A stretch of DNA of 11,390 bases, taken from the NCBI GenBank assembly GCA_051656485.1, contig JBOGBZ010000037.1, positions 1 to 11,390 of the forward strand, given 5' to 3'. The DNA is from JBOFDK01 sp051656485. GTDB lineage: Bacteria; Bacillota; Clostridia; Lachnospirales; Cellulosilyticaceae. The notes beneath the pieces were generated by a model that was given only the letters and a program-made list of their open reading frames with translations, had not been told where the DNA came from and searched no databases. The first letter of the stretch is position 1. The number at the start of each line of letters is the position of its first letter. Positions 1 to 6,838 of this stretch are shown piece by piece. Both the position numbers and the translations under genes were made by a program.

Positions 1-7
1 AGAAATA

Positions 8-37
8 TAGACAAGGTCCCTATCCTCTAGGTACAAT
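8..37 (+). promoter_or_regulatory. Possible sigma-A promoter of the SLH protein gene
   Basis: TAGACA (8-13) and TACAAT (32-37) are 18 bp apart, each one mismatch from consensus. Transcription would start near 44, leaving a leader of about 28 nt. A competing -10-like TATAGA lies at 6-11, with its -35 outside the window. The choice matters because only the upstream promoter would put the inverted repeat at 23-60 into the mRNA. Confidence 0.35.
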
Positions 38-60
38 AGGTAAGAAATCGTACTAGAGGA
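23..60 (+). repeat. Inverted repeat overlapping the SLH gene ribosome binding site
   Basis: TCCTCTAG-G-TAC (23-34) is the reverse complement of GTACTAGAGGA (50-60) apart from one bulged G. The arms would form an 11-bp helix around a 15-nt loop. The right arm contains the 5' part of the Shine-Dalgarno sequence (GAGGAGGGG, 56-64). If transcribed, the hairpin could block ribosome binding; if not, it may be a DNA operator. The repeat is visible in the sequence, and its role is inference. Confidence 0.4.
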
Positions 61-71
61 GGGGACTTTTT

Positions 72-1133
72 ATGTGTATGAAAAAACGTTTACTTTGTGT
101 AGGTATTGCAGCGATGATGTGCTTTGCGCCGATGACTTACGGGCAAAGCAGTGTTGAATATAGAGAAGAACAAGTAATGGCCGAAGTAACAGGTAAACTT
201 GTGGTGAAGCCAGGTCATGAAGTGGTAAAGATGACGGTTGGTGATGTGCTAGACCAAGCATTCCTAAGCAGTTTGGTAATGCTAGAAGATGGTGCGGAGC
301 TTGCGGAAGATACAGTGTATGAAGTGGTATTCTTAAAGGGCGAGAGACTTTTTGAAGAAGGCGTAGCAGTGAAGTCAGGAAAGGCGAATGTACGTATTCA
401 AATTAAAGATAGCAACATGGTGACAGATGCGTGTATACGCTTAGTCGTTCAAGAAGACTGTACATCAGAACCACCAGTCGTACCGCCAGTGGAGCCACCA
501 GTAGAACCACCGGTTGCGCCAGAGACAGTAAGTCATATGCCATATATTTATGGTTATGAAGATGGTACATTCCGTCCAGAACGTAGTGTGACGAGAGAAG
601 AGTTAGCAAGTATGGTATCACGTCTTATTCTAAAGGGTAGCATGCCAATCCATGCCAATCACTACAGTGATTTAAGTGATGCAAGATACAGTGCAAGACA
701 TGCGGCACATCTAGATGATATGGGTATTATGAAAGGTTATGGCAATGGTACATTTGACCCTCAGAAACCAATCACACGTGGTGAGATGGCAGCAGTTATC
801 AAAAGAACGGTACAAGCATTAGACGTACCCGCTGCAGCAAGAAACATGATGAACTACGCAGATGTCGCATCAGACAACTGGGCGTATGAGAGTATTCGCT
901 TTGTCACAGAGAATGGCTTTATGGATGGGCAAGAAGTAAATGGGAAGATGGTCTTTAGACCAGAAGAACCATTGACACGAGCAGAAGCAGTCATTACCCT
1001 TAACCGTGTATTTGACAGACAATGTGAAGATGCACGTATTGATAATCCATATAGCGATCTAAAAACAAGCCATTGGGCGTATGAGCAGATTCTATTTGCA
1101 AGTGTGCTTCATGAGCATGAAGGCAATAAATAA
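72..1133 (+). CDS. Exported S-layer homology (SLH) domain protein
   Basis: Predicted 353-aa cell-surface protein. Residues 1-25 form a signal peptide (MCMKKR, then a hydrophobic core, with likely cleavage near TYG-QS). Residues 26-135 are a beta-rich region of no recognised family. A Pro-rich linker of PPV/EPPV units follows at about 135-150. The C-terminal half carries SLH modules: a partial one at about 156-188 (GYEDGTFRP...TREELASMVSRL), fuller ones at about 197-246 (GYGNGTFDP...TRGEMAAVIKR) and 261-313 (FRPEEPLTRAEAVITLNRVF), and the start of another at 325-346 (YSDLKTSHWAYEQI). SLH modules usually bind pyruvylated secondary cell-wall polymer, so the protein is probably wall-bound; the N-terminal domain's role is unknown. 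ATG 72 lies 7 nt after GAGGAGGGG, a better spacing than ATG 78. It converges on the deacetylase gene and shares its terminator. Confidence 0.85.
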   Translation: MCMKKRLLCVGIAAMMCFAPMTYGQSSVEYREEQVMAEVTGKLVVKPGHEVVKMTVGDVLDQAFLSSLVMLEDGAELAEDTVYEVVFLKGERLFEEGVAVKSGKANVRIQIKDSNMVTDACIRLVVQEDCTSEPPVVPPVEPPVEPPVAPETVSHMPYIYGYEDGTFRPERSVTREELASMVSRLILKGSMPIHANHYSDLSDARYSARHAAHLDDMGIMKGYGNGTFDPQKPITRGEMAAVIKRTVQALDVPAAARNMMNYADVASDNWAYESIRFVTENGFMDGQEVNGKMVFRPEEPLTRAEAVITLNRVFDRQCEDARIDNPYSDLKTSHWAYEQILFASVLHEHEGNK

Positions 1134-1140
1134 AAACTAA

Positions 1141-1183
1141 AAAAAGCTAGGGCACAACTGCGGAGATTGTGCCCTAGCTTTTT
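1141..1183. terminator. Bidirectional rho-independent terminator between SLH and deacetylase genes
   Basis: A perfect 17-bp stem (left arm 1141-1157, right arm 1167-1183, GC core GCTAGGGCACAA) encloses a 9-nt loop. It is flanked by an A-run on the left and a T-run (1178-1184) on the right, so it can stop transcription from both sides. It sits 7 bp after the SLH stop codon and about 18 bp after the deacetylase stop codon. Confidence 0.9.
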
Positions 1184-1201
1184 TTCATGAGGGGAGAAAT
1201 G

Positions 1202-2008
1202 CTATTGGAAGAGCTCGAAGGTGTAGCCTAAATTTTGAGCTTCTGTAAGGACTTCTTCAAGCACTTCTGCATTAGTCTTAGAAACGGCATGGAGTAGGAT
1301 GATCGAACCATTGTGGAGGTTATCTAAGATAATCTTCTTTGCTTGGGCTTGGCTAGGCTGTGCATTCACATCAAAGTCTTTGTAAGCAAAGCTCCAAAAG
1401 ACGGTTTTGTAGCCTAGAGCTTGTGTCATGGCTAAGCTTTTCTCTGAGTAGTGGCCCATTGGTGGACGGAAAAGTTTAGGCATCTCTTCGCCGATGATGT
1501 CTTTGTACTTGGTAGACACATCTTCGAATTCCTTGGTGAAACGTTCAGGATCACAGGTGCGCTGAGGCATGGAAGGGTGAGACTTGGAATGATTCGCCAC
1601 AAGATGACCTTCGGCTACCATGCGCTTGATGATGTCGGGATTCTTCTCCACATAAGGGGAAGTCACGAAAAAGACAGCTTTAACCCCTGTCTTTTGGAGT
1701 GTATCTAAAATAGTGGGGGTATAGCCATTTTCGTAGCCTTCATCAAAAGTGAGGTAAAGCACTTGGCGAGACGTATCACCTACATAGTGGGCATCGTACG
1801 TACCAAGGTCAAAGGAAAGGGCGTCATTGACCCTTGGGGTACTATGTTCTTTGTTGCGAACGAGCCACCAGTCTACTTTGGTATTGTTTAAATTGGTGTT
1901 TGTACAAACGACCACTTCTTCACGGGAAAGTTGAGTGGCAAGAAAAAGACCACAGCATAATAACACCAGGCATACGCTGTTAAATAATTTGCGTGAAAGG
2001 TTGTTCAT
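1202..2008 (-). CDS. pdaA: PdaA-like polysaccharide (peptidoglycan) deacetylase
   Basis: A 268-aa CE4/NodB-family deacetylase. Over most of its length it resembles Bacillus PdaA, the N-acetylmuramic acid deacetylase needed to form muramic-delta-lactam in spore cortex. Residues 8-26 are a hydrophobic signal or anchor. PdaA hallmarks are a WW pair (47-48), YVGDTS (75-80), LTFDEGYENGYT (86-97; D89 is the predicted catalytic base), the metal-binding H140-x3-H144 (NHSKSH), LFRPPMG (179-185), the VFWSFAYKDFDVNAQ segment (203-217) and the C-terminal ILLHAVSKTNAE with H240. The usual TFDDG second Asp is Glu (E90); B. subtilis PdaA has Asn there, so this departure is typical of the subfamily. AAAGGAG (2017-2023) gives ATG 2008 an 8-nt spacing. 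A sigma-F/G-like promoter lies just upstream. The sporulation role is inferred from subfamily and promoter; a vegetative wall deacetylase is the alternative. Confidence 0.85.
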   Translation of the reverse strand: MNNLSRKLFNSVCLVLLCCGLFLATQLSREEVVVCTNTNLNNTKVDWWLVRNKEHSTPRVNDALSFDLGTYDAHYVGDTSRQVLYLTFDEGYENGYTPTILDTLQKTGVKAVFFVTSPYVEKNPDIIKRMVAEGHLVANHSKSHPSMPQRTCDPERFTKEFEDVSTKYKDIIGEEMPKLFRPPMGHYSEKSLAMTQALGYKTVFWSFAYKDFDVNAQPSQAQAKKIILDNLHNGSIILLHAVSKTNAEVLEEVLTEAQNLGYTFELFQ

Positions 2009-2039
2009 CTATTCAGCTCCTTTAAAAAAACGATAGTCA

Positions 2040-2068
2040 TAGTATTCCCTTAAAATCTTTTTCTATAG
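2040..2068 (-). promoter_or_regulatory. Candidate forespore (sigma-F/sigma-G type) promoter of pdaA
   Basis: On the minus strand GGGAATACTA (2049 to 2040) matches the sigma-F -10 pattern GGNNANANTA. CTATA (2068 to 2064) lies 14 bp upstream and matches 4 of 5 positions of the GYWTA -35. Initiation near 2033 would give a leader of about 25 nt that includes the ribosome binding site. I saw no comparably good sigma-A promoter here. B. subtilis pdaA is transcribed by sigma-G, whose promoters overlap those of sigma-F. The match is visible; the assignment is inference. Confidence 0.4.
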
Positions 2069-2157
2069 AAACTTGTACAAAAAAATAAAAAAGATAAAAA
2101 ATAATGTCAGAATAGTGTAGAATAGAAAGGATGTTATAAAGAAAGAGGCGAGTGCGG

Positions 2158-3345
2158 ATGAAAAATTGGCGAGTGATACCGCCTATCTTACTACTGGTAA
2201 TGATGCTAGGCATAGGCATTATGTGGCTATACGTTCAAGGACCGAGTGGGACGGAGCAAGGCATGCAAATAGAAAAAGTAGAAGAAGGCAAAGATGCAGT
2301 AGTGGATGGACAAAAAGAAGAGTCGCAAGAAGAACCGAAAGAAGAATCGAACAAAGAAGACACAGAGGGAGTAGGGCAGATGACAGATGTAGATAAGCAA
2401 GAAGTGATTACACCAGAAATGATTGAAGTCAGCAGCAATGAGTTGGTAAAAGGGGACTTCAAGGTAGTGGGGTATTATCCTGCGTGGAAACCAGAAGAAG
2501 CAGCGACCATACCCTATCATCAATTGACCCACATCAATTATTCTTTTGCGATTCCAAAGAGTGATGGGACGCTTATGCCTTTACAAAACGATGCACTAGC
2601 GAAGGAAATCATCCAGAAGGCACATCAAAAAGGTGTCAAAGTACTTCTAGCAGTAGGAGGCTGGGAGTATGAAGGGGTACCTTTAGAGACAGCTTTTATA
2701 GAAGCTACCAATACACCAGAGAAACTTAAGAAACTAGGGGATAGCATACTAGAAATGGTAGATACATATGGTTTTGATGGCGTGGATATGGACTGGGAGC
2801 ACCCACGTACAGATGGGCAATCTAAGTATCAGTATAAGGACTTGATGCTGTACTTAAGAAGTGAACTTACCAAAAGAGAGAAACTACTGACTTCAGCAGT
2901 GGTAGCAGGTGTCACACCAGATGGAAATGTGCTGTGGGATGCAGCAGGACATTTAGATGAGGTGTTGAAAGCTGTCGATTGGCTTAATGTTATGGCATAT
3001 GATGGTGGTGATGGGGACAGGCATTCAAGCTTAGGATTTGCAACCCAAAGTGGTTTGTACTGGCGTGATACACGTCAAGTGCCACAGGAAAAAGTGGTAC
3101 TAGGCGTACCATTCTATGGACGTCCAGGATGGCTGACTTATGAGGAAATCCTTAAAGAGGCCCCGTCAGCAGCTGAGAAGGATATTGTGGGAAATATGTA
3201 TTATAATGGATTGGTAACGATACAGCAAAAGACGGAGTGGGCCCTTAAAGAAGCTGGCGGTATCATGATTTGGGAATTGACAGGAGACAGTCAGGTGAAA
3301 GAATGGTCGCTGATGCAATGCATCGAAGATACCGTCAGGAAGTAA
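2158..3345 (+). CDS. Membrane-anchored glycoside hydrolase family 18 protein (chitinase-like)
   Basis: A 395-aa GH18 enzyme, predicted to cleave beta-1,4 N-acetylglucosamine linkages in chitin or peptidoglycan-type glycans outside the membrane. Residues 1-25 form a hydrophobic anchor or uncleaved signal. Residues 33-95 are a highly charged Glu/Lys/Gln stalk. The barrel starts at VVGYYPAW, followed by LTHINYSFA, KVLLAVGGW and the catalytic DGVDMDWEHP (207-216) with proton donor E214. Later elements are LNVMAYDGGDGD, GVPFYGR and the substrate-site IMIWELTGD near the C-terminus. All core GH18 catalytic residues are present. No LysM module is seen, unlike spore SleL/YaaH enzymes. GTG 2152 is also in frame, but AGAGG (2144-2148) sits 9 nt before ATG 2158 and only 3 nt before the GTG. 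It is divergent from pdaA, so a wall or spore-cortex substrate is plausible but unproven. No clear terminator follows. Confidence 0.85.
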   Translation: MKNWRVIPPILLLVMMLGIGIMWLYVQGPSGTEQGMQIEKVEEGKDAVVDGQKEESQEEPKEESNKEDTEGVGQMTDVDKQEVITPEMIEVSSNELVKGDFKVVGYYPAWKPEEAATIPYHQLTHINYSFAIPKSDGTLMPLQNDALAKEIIQKAHQKGVKVLLAVGGWEYEGVPLETAFIEATNTPEKLKKLGDSILEMVDTYGFDGVDMDWEHPRTDGQSKYQYKDLMLYLRSELTKREKLLTSAVVAGVTPDGNVLWDAAGHLDEVLKAVDWLNVMAYDGGDGDRHSSLGFATQSGLYWRDTRQVPQEKVVLGVPFYGRPGWLTYEEILKEAPSAAEKDIVGNMYYNGLVTIQQKTEWALKEAGGIMIWELTGDSQVKEWSLMQCIEDTVRK

Positions 3346-3512
3346 GTGTGGAAAAGTGCTGAAATAAAGACAAGCTAACCTAGTGAAAGTGCATAAAAAG
3401 AGTTACTTATTTTGACGAAAAAAGACATAGAATATTTTGGGAAGAGAAAAAAGAGTTGTGAAAAATGTGCAATAAATGATGATGAAAATTATCTAAAACT
3501 TTCAAAAAACTA

Positions 3513-3541
3513 TTTACAAATATTGGAAAATGTCTTACAAT
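3513..3541 (+). promoter_or_regulatory. Sigma-A-type promoter of the 109-aa gene
   Basis: TTTACA (3513-3518) and TACAAT (3536-3541) are separated by exactly 17 bp. Transcription would start near 3548, giving a leader of about 46 nt ending in an AGGGGAAGGA ribosome binding site. The rest of 3346-3512 is AT-rich DNA in which I see no gene, RNA structure or clear terminator for the GH18 gene. Confidence 0.6.
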
Positions 3542-3593
3542 AAAGAAGTCTTAAGGGAGCTATTTAAAATACTTTATTATTAGGGGAAGGAAG

Positions 3594-3923
3594 ATGCATA
3601 TGACACATATGGACGCTTATACTATTCTTTATCAAGCTAGAGAACATATGACCGGAGAAAACTGTATTGAGACACTTATTAGAGAAACCAGTGGGGAAGA
3701 TGTGAAGACATTCATAGAAGATATGGATGAGAAAGCAGAAGAAATCAGAAAGATTGCACTTAAAGAACTTGAGCAAGGAATCAATTTGATCAGATCTGAA
3801 TTTCCACCTAATGTTTCAAAGAGGATGCAGAAGTATTATATCCAAAATAAAGAAACACTAGTTGAGACTTTTTCACATAAAGTAAAGGAAGTTATCTTAC
3901 ATTATCATACGGAAGAAATGTAA
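3594..3923 (+). CDS. Hypothetical small soluble protein
   Basis: A 109-aa protein (107 aa from the ATG at 3600) that I do not recognise. It has no signal peptide or membrane segment. It is charged and apparently mostly helical, with a Lys/Glu-rich stretch at about 40-65 (EDMDEKAEEIRKIALKELEQG) that could form an amphipathic or coiled-coil helix, and a second helical segment after a PPN turn (residues 70-72). It opens with an unusual Met/His cluster (MHMTHM). The ribosome binding site AGGGGAAGGA (3582-3591) lies 2-3 nt before ATG 3594 and 8-9 nt before ATG 3600, so 3600 may be the true start. A well-spaced promoter upstream and a strong terminator downstream support a genuine, separately expressed gene. 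No function can be assigned. Confidence 0.7.
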   Translation: MHMTHMDAYTILYQAREHMTGENCIETLIRETSGEDVKTFIEDMDEKAEEIRKIALKELEQGINLIRSEFPPNVSKRMQKYYIQNKETLVETFSHKVKEVILHYHTEEM

Positions 3924-3950
3924 AGTAACCGGGGAAAAATAAAGAATAAA

Positions 3951-3990
3951 AAAGAAAGCTACCTTCGCAATTGGAGGTAGCTTTCTTTTT
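3951..3990. terminator. Bidirectional rho-independent terminator
   Basis: A 14-bp perfect stem (AAAGAAAGCTACCT at 3951-3964 with its complement at 3975-3988) encloses a 10-nt loop, with a T-run (CTTTTT) to 3990 and an A-rich stretch on the left. It lies between the convergent 109-aa gene and the membrane-protein gene, 28 bp and 2 bp from their stop codons, and probably ends both. Confidence 0.9.
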
Positions 3991-3991
3991 G

Positions 3992-5620
3992 TTATTGAAT
4001 GGTTAGACTTTGATTGTCAAAAGTGATGACATCGATTGTGCGATCATCGCCATAACTATCATAAGTAAGGGTTACTTTGTCCCCTACTTGAGAAAGTGGG
4101 ATTTCTTTTGAAAGGGCAGAAGTCACCACGAAAGCTGTTGTCGTATTAGTATCAAGTGTGAAATAGTAGTAGGTCGTTCCGTTTTGTACATCAGCATTGA
4201 TACGTGTGAGTGTACCTGTGAGAGACTTGGTTGTAGCAGTAGCACCACCGATGCTGATACTATTTCCCTTAGACTTAAGCGCTTCTTTGTAGTTGCGAAG
4301 GGCGATTTCTTTTGTGTCACCAACCCCTAGTAAACTGTAGTCTTCTACAGATACGAAGGCTACCATTTTGATAAGACCTGCATTGTCTTTAAGTGACATA
4401 ACGTAAGTTGGTGTACCAAGGATGTTGTACATCACAGGGAAAGTAGCTTTATAGCCTTTTTCTTGGACTTTACCAGTAGCAGAGCTCATAGATGCTGTCT
4501 CCGTAGCACCTGGTTGCTTGTAGAGTTTAGCTTCTTTTGTACGTGTATCTACAAGGATAAAGCCGATGGTTGCTTCGTCAGCACCAGCAGAAGTCATACC
4601 TGTATACCAGTAGCTTCTACCATCCTCGCCGTATATCAGAGAAGTGCCAGGTGTTGGTACAAGAACATTTGCTTGTGCCAGACGAGAGTTGAGGAAGCCG
4701 TCTACATAAATCCCCCAGCTCGTAAGTTGGCTTGTGATAAAGCTTTCTGGCTGGATGCGGTCGATCCACTCAGGAGCATCCTGGATGGTGTAGGTAGTTA
4801 CTTCACCAGTGGTTGCATGAACAGTAGCCACACCGATCGCATCACCACCACTAAAACCGATGGCGTGTTCATAAAGGGTAACGACCCAGTAAGGTGCACC
4901 TGCATCATCGATTTCGAATGTAAAGTCTGTAAGACCTACATTCATATGACCACTAAGGTAGACATGACGTGCTAAATCTTGATGAAGGTAAGCGTCAGGT
5001 TGATAAACGATCTTGACAGGTTCATCACCTAGGGTTTGGATGAAGCGAACGTCTTGAGGGTTGGTAGCAGATACCATGATATAACCTGTGGTACCATCAA
5101 GGTTAGTCGCCCACTTAATGAGGTCACGATGAACAAGTGGTGCCACCCAGAAAAGTTCGTTTTCCACGCTTTGAATATGGAAGTCACCAAGGCGAGCGAT
5201 GCTACCAAGACCAGGAACTTCTCCCATTTTTTTATCGCCTAGACGAATGGCTGTCTCTTTATCTACGAGACGGATGTCTTCGACACTTACAGGGCTGATA
5301 TCTTTGGTGAAGTCACTTGATTTGACTTCGCCAATAAGGCCGCGGTAGGCGTCTGCATGTAAAAGTGGTGTGGAAGTGATGAAAGGCACGATAACAACCA
5401 CAATACCAAGAAGTGCAGCAAGGATAAAGTGTCCCTTAGCGACTTTAGAGATATTGAGGATGTTGTTTTGGTCCATCATTAAGAAGCCGGTAAGGGCTAA
5501 AAAGCCAATGATGATGACATAGAAGGTAATGAAGTCTGGCTTTAAGACTGGCAGTTCAACGTAAGCATAGATAAGAACTGCAATAATGCCTAGAAGATAG
5601 GCAGGTACTATTTTTTTCAT
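3992..5620 (-). CDS. Membrane protein with large extracytoplasmic beta-rich domain, function unknown
   Basis: A 542-aa protein. Three hydrophobic helices lie at the N-terminus (about 5-22, 29-49 and 63-83), followed by roughly 460 residues without further membrane segments. That part is predicted to face outside and to be mostly beta strand. It contains two similar-looking stretches in which a hydrophobic strand is followed by a turn with T-G or T-K (PYWVVTLYEH...VHATTGEVTTYTI and RSYWYTGMTS...LVDTRTKEAKLYK), which recall PepSY-like repeats. The C-terminal 80 residues resemble a small OB-like barrel. I cannot name the family or function. An in-frame ATG at 5683 would add 21 residues but has no ribosome binding site, whereas ATG 5620 follows AAAAGGAG (5627-5634) by 6 nt and begins MKKIVPAYLLG, a normal membrane-protein start. 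It shares a terminator with the convergent 109-aa gene. Confidence 0.8.
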   Translation of the reverse strand: MKKIVPAYLLGIIAVLIYAYVELPVLKPDFITFYVIIIGFLALTGFLMMDQNNILNISKVAKGHFILAALLGIVVVIVPFITSTPLLHADAYRGLIGEVKSSDFTKDISPVSVEDIRLVDKETAIRLGDKKMGEVPGLGSIARLGDFHIQSVENELFWVAPLVHRDLIKWATNLDGTTGYIMVSATNPQDVRFIQTLGDEPVKIVYQPDAYLHQDLARHVYLSGHMNVGLTDFTFEIDDAGAPYWVVTLYEHAIGFSGGDAIGVATVHATTGEVTTYTIQDAPEWIDRIQPESFITSQLTSWGIYVDGFLNSRLAQANVLVPTPGTSLIYGEDGRSYWYTGMTSAGADEATIGFILVDTRTKEAKLYKQPGATETASMSSATGKVQEKGYKATFPVMYNILGTPTYVMSLKDNAGLIKMVAFVSVEDYSLLGVGDTKEIALRNYKEALKSKGNSISIGGATATTKSLTGTLTRINADVQNGTTYYYFTLDTNTTTAFVVTSALSKEIPLSQVGDKVTLTYDSYGDDRTIDVITFDNQSLTIQ

Positions 5621-5732
5621 AGGGTTCTCCTTTTGTGTTGTATTATGTATAAGTATAGACAACATAATAGTATTTTTACACATATTACGATTTAAAGCAA
5701 GAGAGACAGGGATGAAGGAATGTGTTATTTAT

Positions 5733-5762
5733 AAAAGCCCCCTCCAAGTTGGAGGGGGCTTT
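5733..5762 (-). terminator. Rho-independent terminator of the CAP-domain gene
   Basis: A GC-rich 9-bp stem (GCCCCCTCC at 5737-5745 with GGAGGGGGC at 5751-5759), extended by A/T pairs, encloses the 5-nt loop AAGTT. On the minus strand it is followed by TTTTATAA. It lies about 10 bp beyond the CAP gene stop codon and upstream of the next minus-strand gene, insulating the two. Confidence 0.85.
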
Positions 5763-5772
5763 AGTATGTAGA

Positions 5773-6807
5773 TTAATAAGATACAAACATTTGTGTCCAG
5801 TAGTGGCCAGAAGGAACATAGCCTATGCCCATGTGTGTGAAGTTTTCACTTAGTATATTGGCACGATGTCCAGGGCTATTCATCCAACCGTCCACAACGG
5901 CAGCAGGGGTGCTATAACCCATGGCGATATTTTCGCCAGCGGCACGATAGTTCACGCCGAATTGCTTCAGCATATCAAAAGGTGAACCGTAGGTAGGACT
6001 ATTGTGGTCGAAGTAATTGTTCTTGCGCATATCCTCTGATTTAGCCTGAGCAACTTTTGAGACTTTCGCATCCAGTGTGACAGGGCGAAGACCACGGCTT
6101 GTACGTTCTTTATTGACAAGGGTAGTCACTTGCTGAGCGAAGCTAGAGGCTTCAGGAGTCACCGGAGGTTCAGGAGTAACCGGAGGCTCAGGAGTAACCG
6201 GAGGCTCAGGAGTCACAGGAGTCACAGGAGGTTCAGGAGTGACAGGAGGCTCAGGAGTCACAGGAGGCTCAGGAGTGACAGGAGTGACAGGAGGTTCAGG
6301 AGTAACAGGAGGCTCAGGAGGTTCTGTATCTTCAGGTGCTTCTGGTGTAGGTGGTATGAGAATATGTATGGTTTGGTCTTCTTGCCAGTCTACGATAAAG
6401 CCAAAGGTTTCGCAGAAAAGGCGAAGAGGTATGTATGTACGGCCTTCGATAAGTGCTGTAGGGGTATCGATAGATACGACTTCATCATTAACGACCATGA
6501 AGTTTTCATTGGCTTTGATGCGAAGCTCGAGGGATTCACCAGTGGATTGATGTGTGCCAGTGACAACGACATAAGGACTTTGCCAATCAATGGTAAGGTT
6601 AGTGGCATCTGAAAGCTTTCTAAAGGGAATCATGGTGTGATCTTGTTCATTGATATAAGGTTTAGCATCTTCGAAGATGATTTCATCCTTTTCGGTGAAG
6701 ATACGAAGTGACTGTGCCAGTACAGGTGAGGTAAGTGTCACTGCTGTAAAGGCAAAAACGCCACATGCAAAAAGTGTTTGTTTGTATTTTCTATAGAGAT
6801 GGTTCAT
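5773..6807 (-). CDS. Exported copper-amine-oxidase-N-like / CAP (SCP, YkwD-type) domain protein
   Basis: A 344-aa exported protein. Residues 1-31 are a signal peptide with likely cleavage VLA-QS. Residues 32-152 resemble the copper amine oxidase N-terminal domain, a wall-associated module common in Clostridia (MIPFRKLSD, FMVVNDEVV, TPTALIEGRTYIPLRLFCETFGFIVDW). A Pro-rich linker of PEPPVT hexamers spans about 164-219. Residues 221-344 are a CAP domain: VNKERTSRGLRPVTLD, YFDHNSP (H268), RAAGENIA (E292), WMNSPGHRANIL (H314), HMGIGY. The usual His/Glu set is present. The biochemical role of bacterial CAP proteins is poorly defined; wall or spore-coat association is common. An in-frame ATG at 6816 directly abuts the AAGG of the ribosome binding site (AGAAAGG, 6817-6823), whereas ATG 6807 is 9 nt away and is chosen. 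A WalR-like box overlaps its promoter. Confidence 0.88.
   Translation of the reverse strand: MNHLYRKYKQTLFACGVFAFTAVTLTSPVLAQSLRIFTEKDEIIFEDAKPYINEQDHTMIPFRKLSDATNLTIDWQSPYVVVTGTHQSTGESLELRIKANENFMVVNDEVVSIDTPTALIEGRTYIPLRLFCETFGFIVDWQEDQTIHILIPPTPEAPEDTEPPEPPVTPEPPVTPVTPEPPVTPEPPVTPEPPVTPVTPEPPVTPEPPVTPEPPVTPEASSFAQQVTTLVNKERTSRGLRPVTLDAKVSKVAQAKSEDMRKNNYFDHNSPTYGSPFDMLKQFGVNYRAAGENIAMGYSTPAAVVDGWMNSPGHRANILSENFTHMGIGYVPSGHYWTQMFVSY
6151..6326 (-). repeat. In-frame 18-bp minisatellite coding PEPPVT
   Basis: Imperfect tandem units of 18 bp (plus strand GGAGGYTCAGGAGTNACM), interrupted twice by an extra 9-bp unit coding PVT. Eight PEPPVT hexamers are arranged as blocks of 2, 3 and 3 separated by PVT. 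This suggests a higher-order unit of three hexamers plus PVT. Third-position differences (GTC/GTA/GTG, GGC/GGT) show that the copies have drifted. It forms the extended linker between the two folded domains of the CAP protein. Confidence 0.9.
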
Positions 6808-6838
6808 AAGAGTCATCCTTTCTATGTGTTACGTAAAT

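Noticed and set aside
2105..2121. TGTCAG-N5-TGTAGA upstream of the GH18 gene, resembling a WalR box.
   Set aside because: Three of the specified positions do not fit TGTWAH-N5-TGTWAH, so it is too degenerate to call in AT-rich DNA.
2118..2123. TAGAAT as a -10 element for the GH18 gene.
   Set aside because: No -35-like hexamer lies 16-18 bp upstream.
3410..3422. TTTTGACGAAAA in the gap after the GH18 gene, resembling a Spo0A box.
   Set aside because: It differs from the TTTGTCGAAA core and is not placed at a recognisable promoter.
5621..5683. 21-residue N-terminal extension of the membrane protein from the ATG at 5683.
   Set aside because: No Shine-Dalgarno precedes it and the extension does not look like a signal sequence. 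AAAAGGAG is correctly placed for ATG 5620.
6151..6326. Regular repeats that could suggest a CRISPR array.
   Set aside because: Units are contiguous 18-bp codon repeats without unique spacers, in frame in a Pro-rich linker.
6130..6612. Open frames on the plus strand across the CAP gene, rich in RSNRRLRSHR or TGGSGV repeats.
   Set aside because: These are antisense translations of the PEPPVT minisatellite. They have no ribosome binding site, and the minus-strand CAP protein is clearly the real product.
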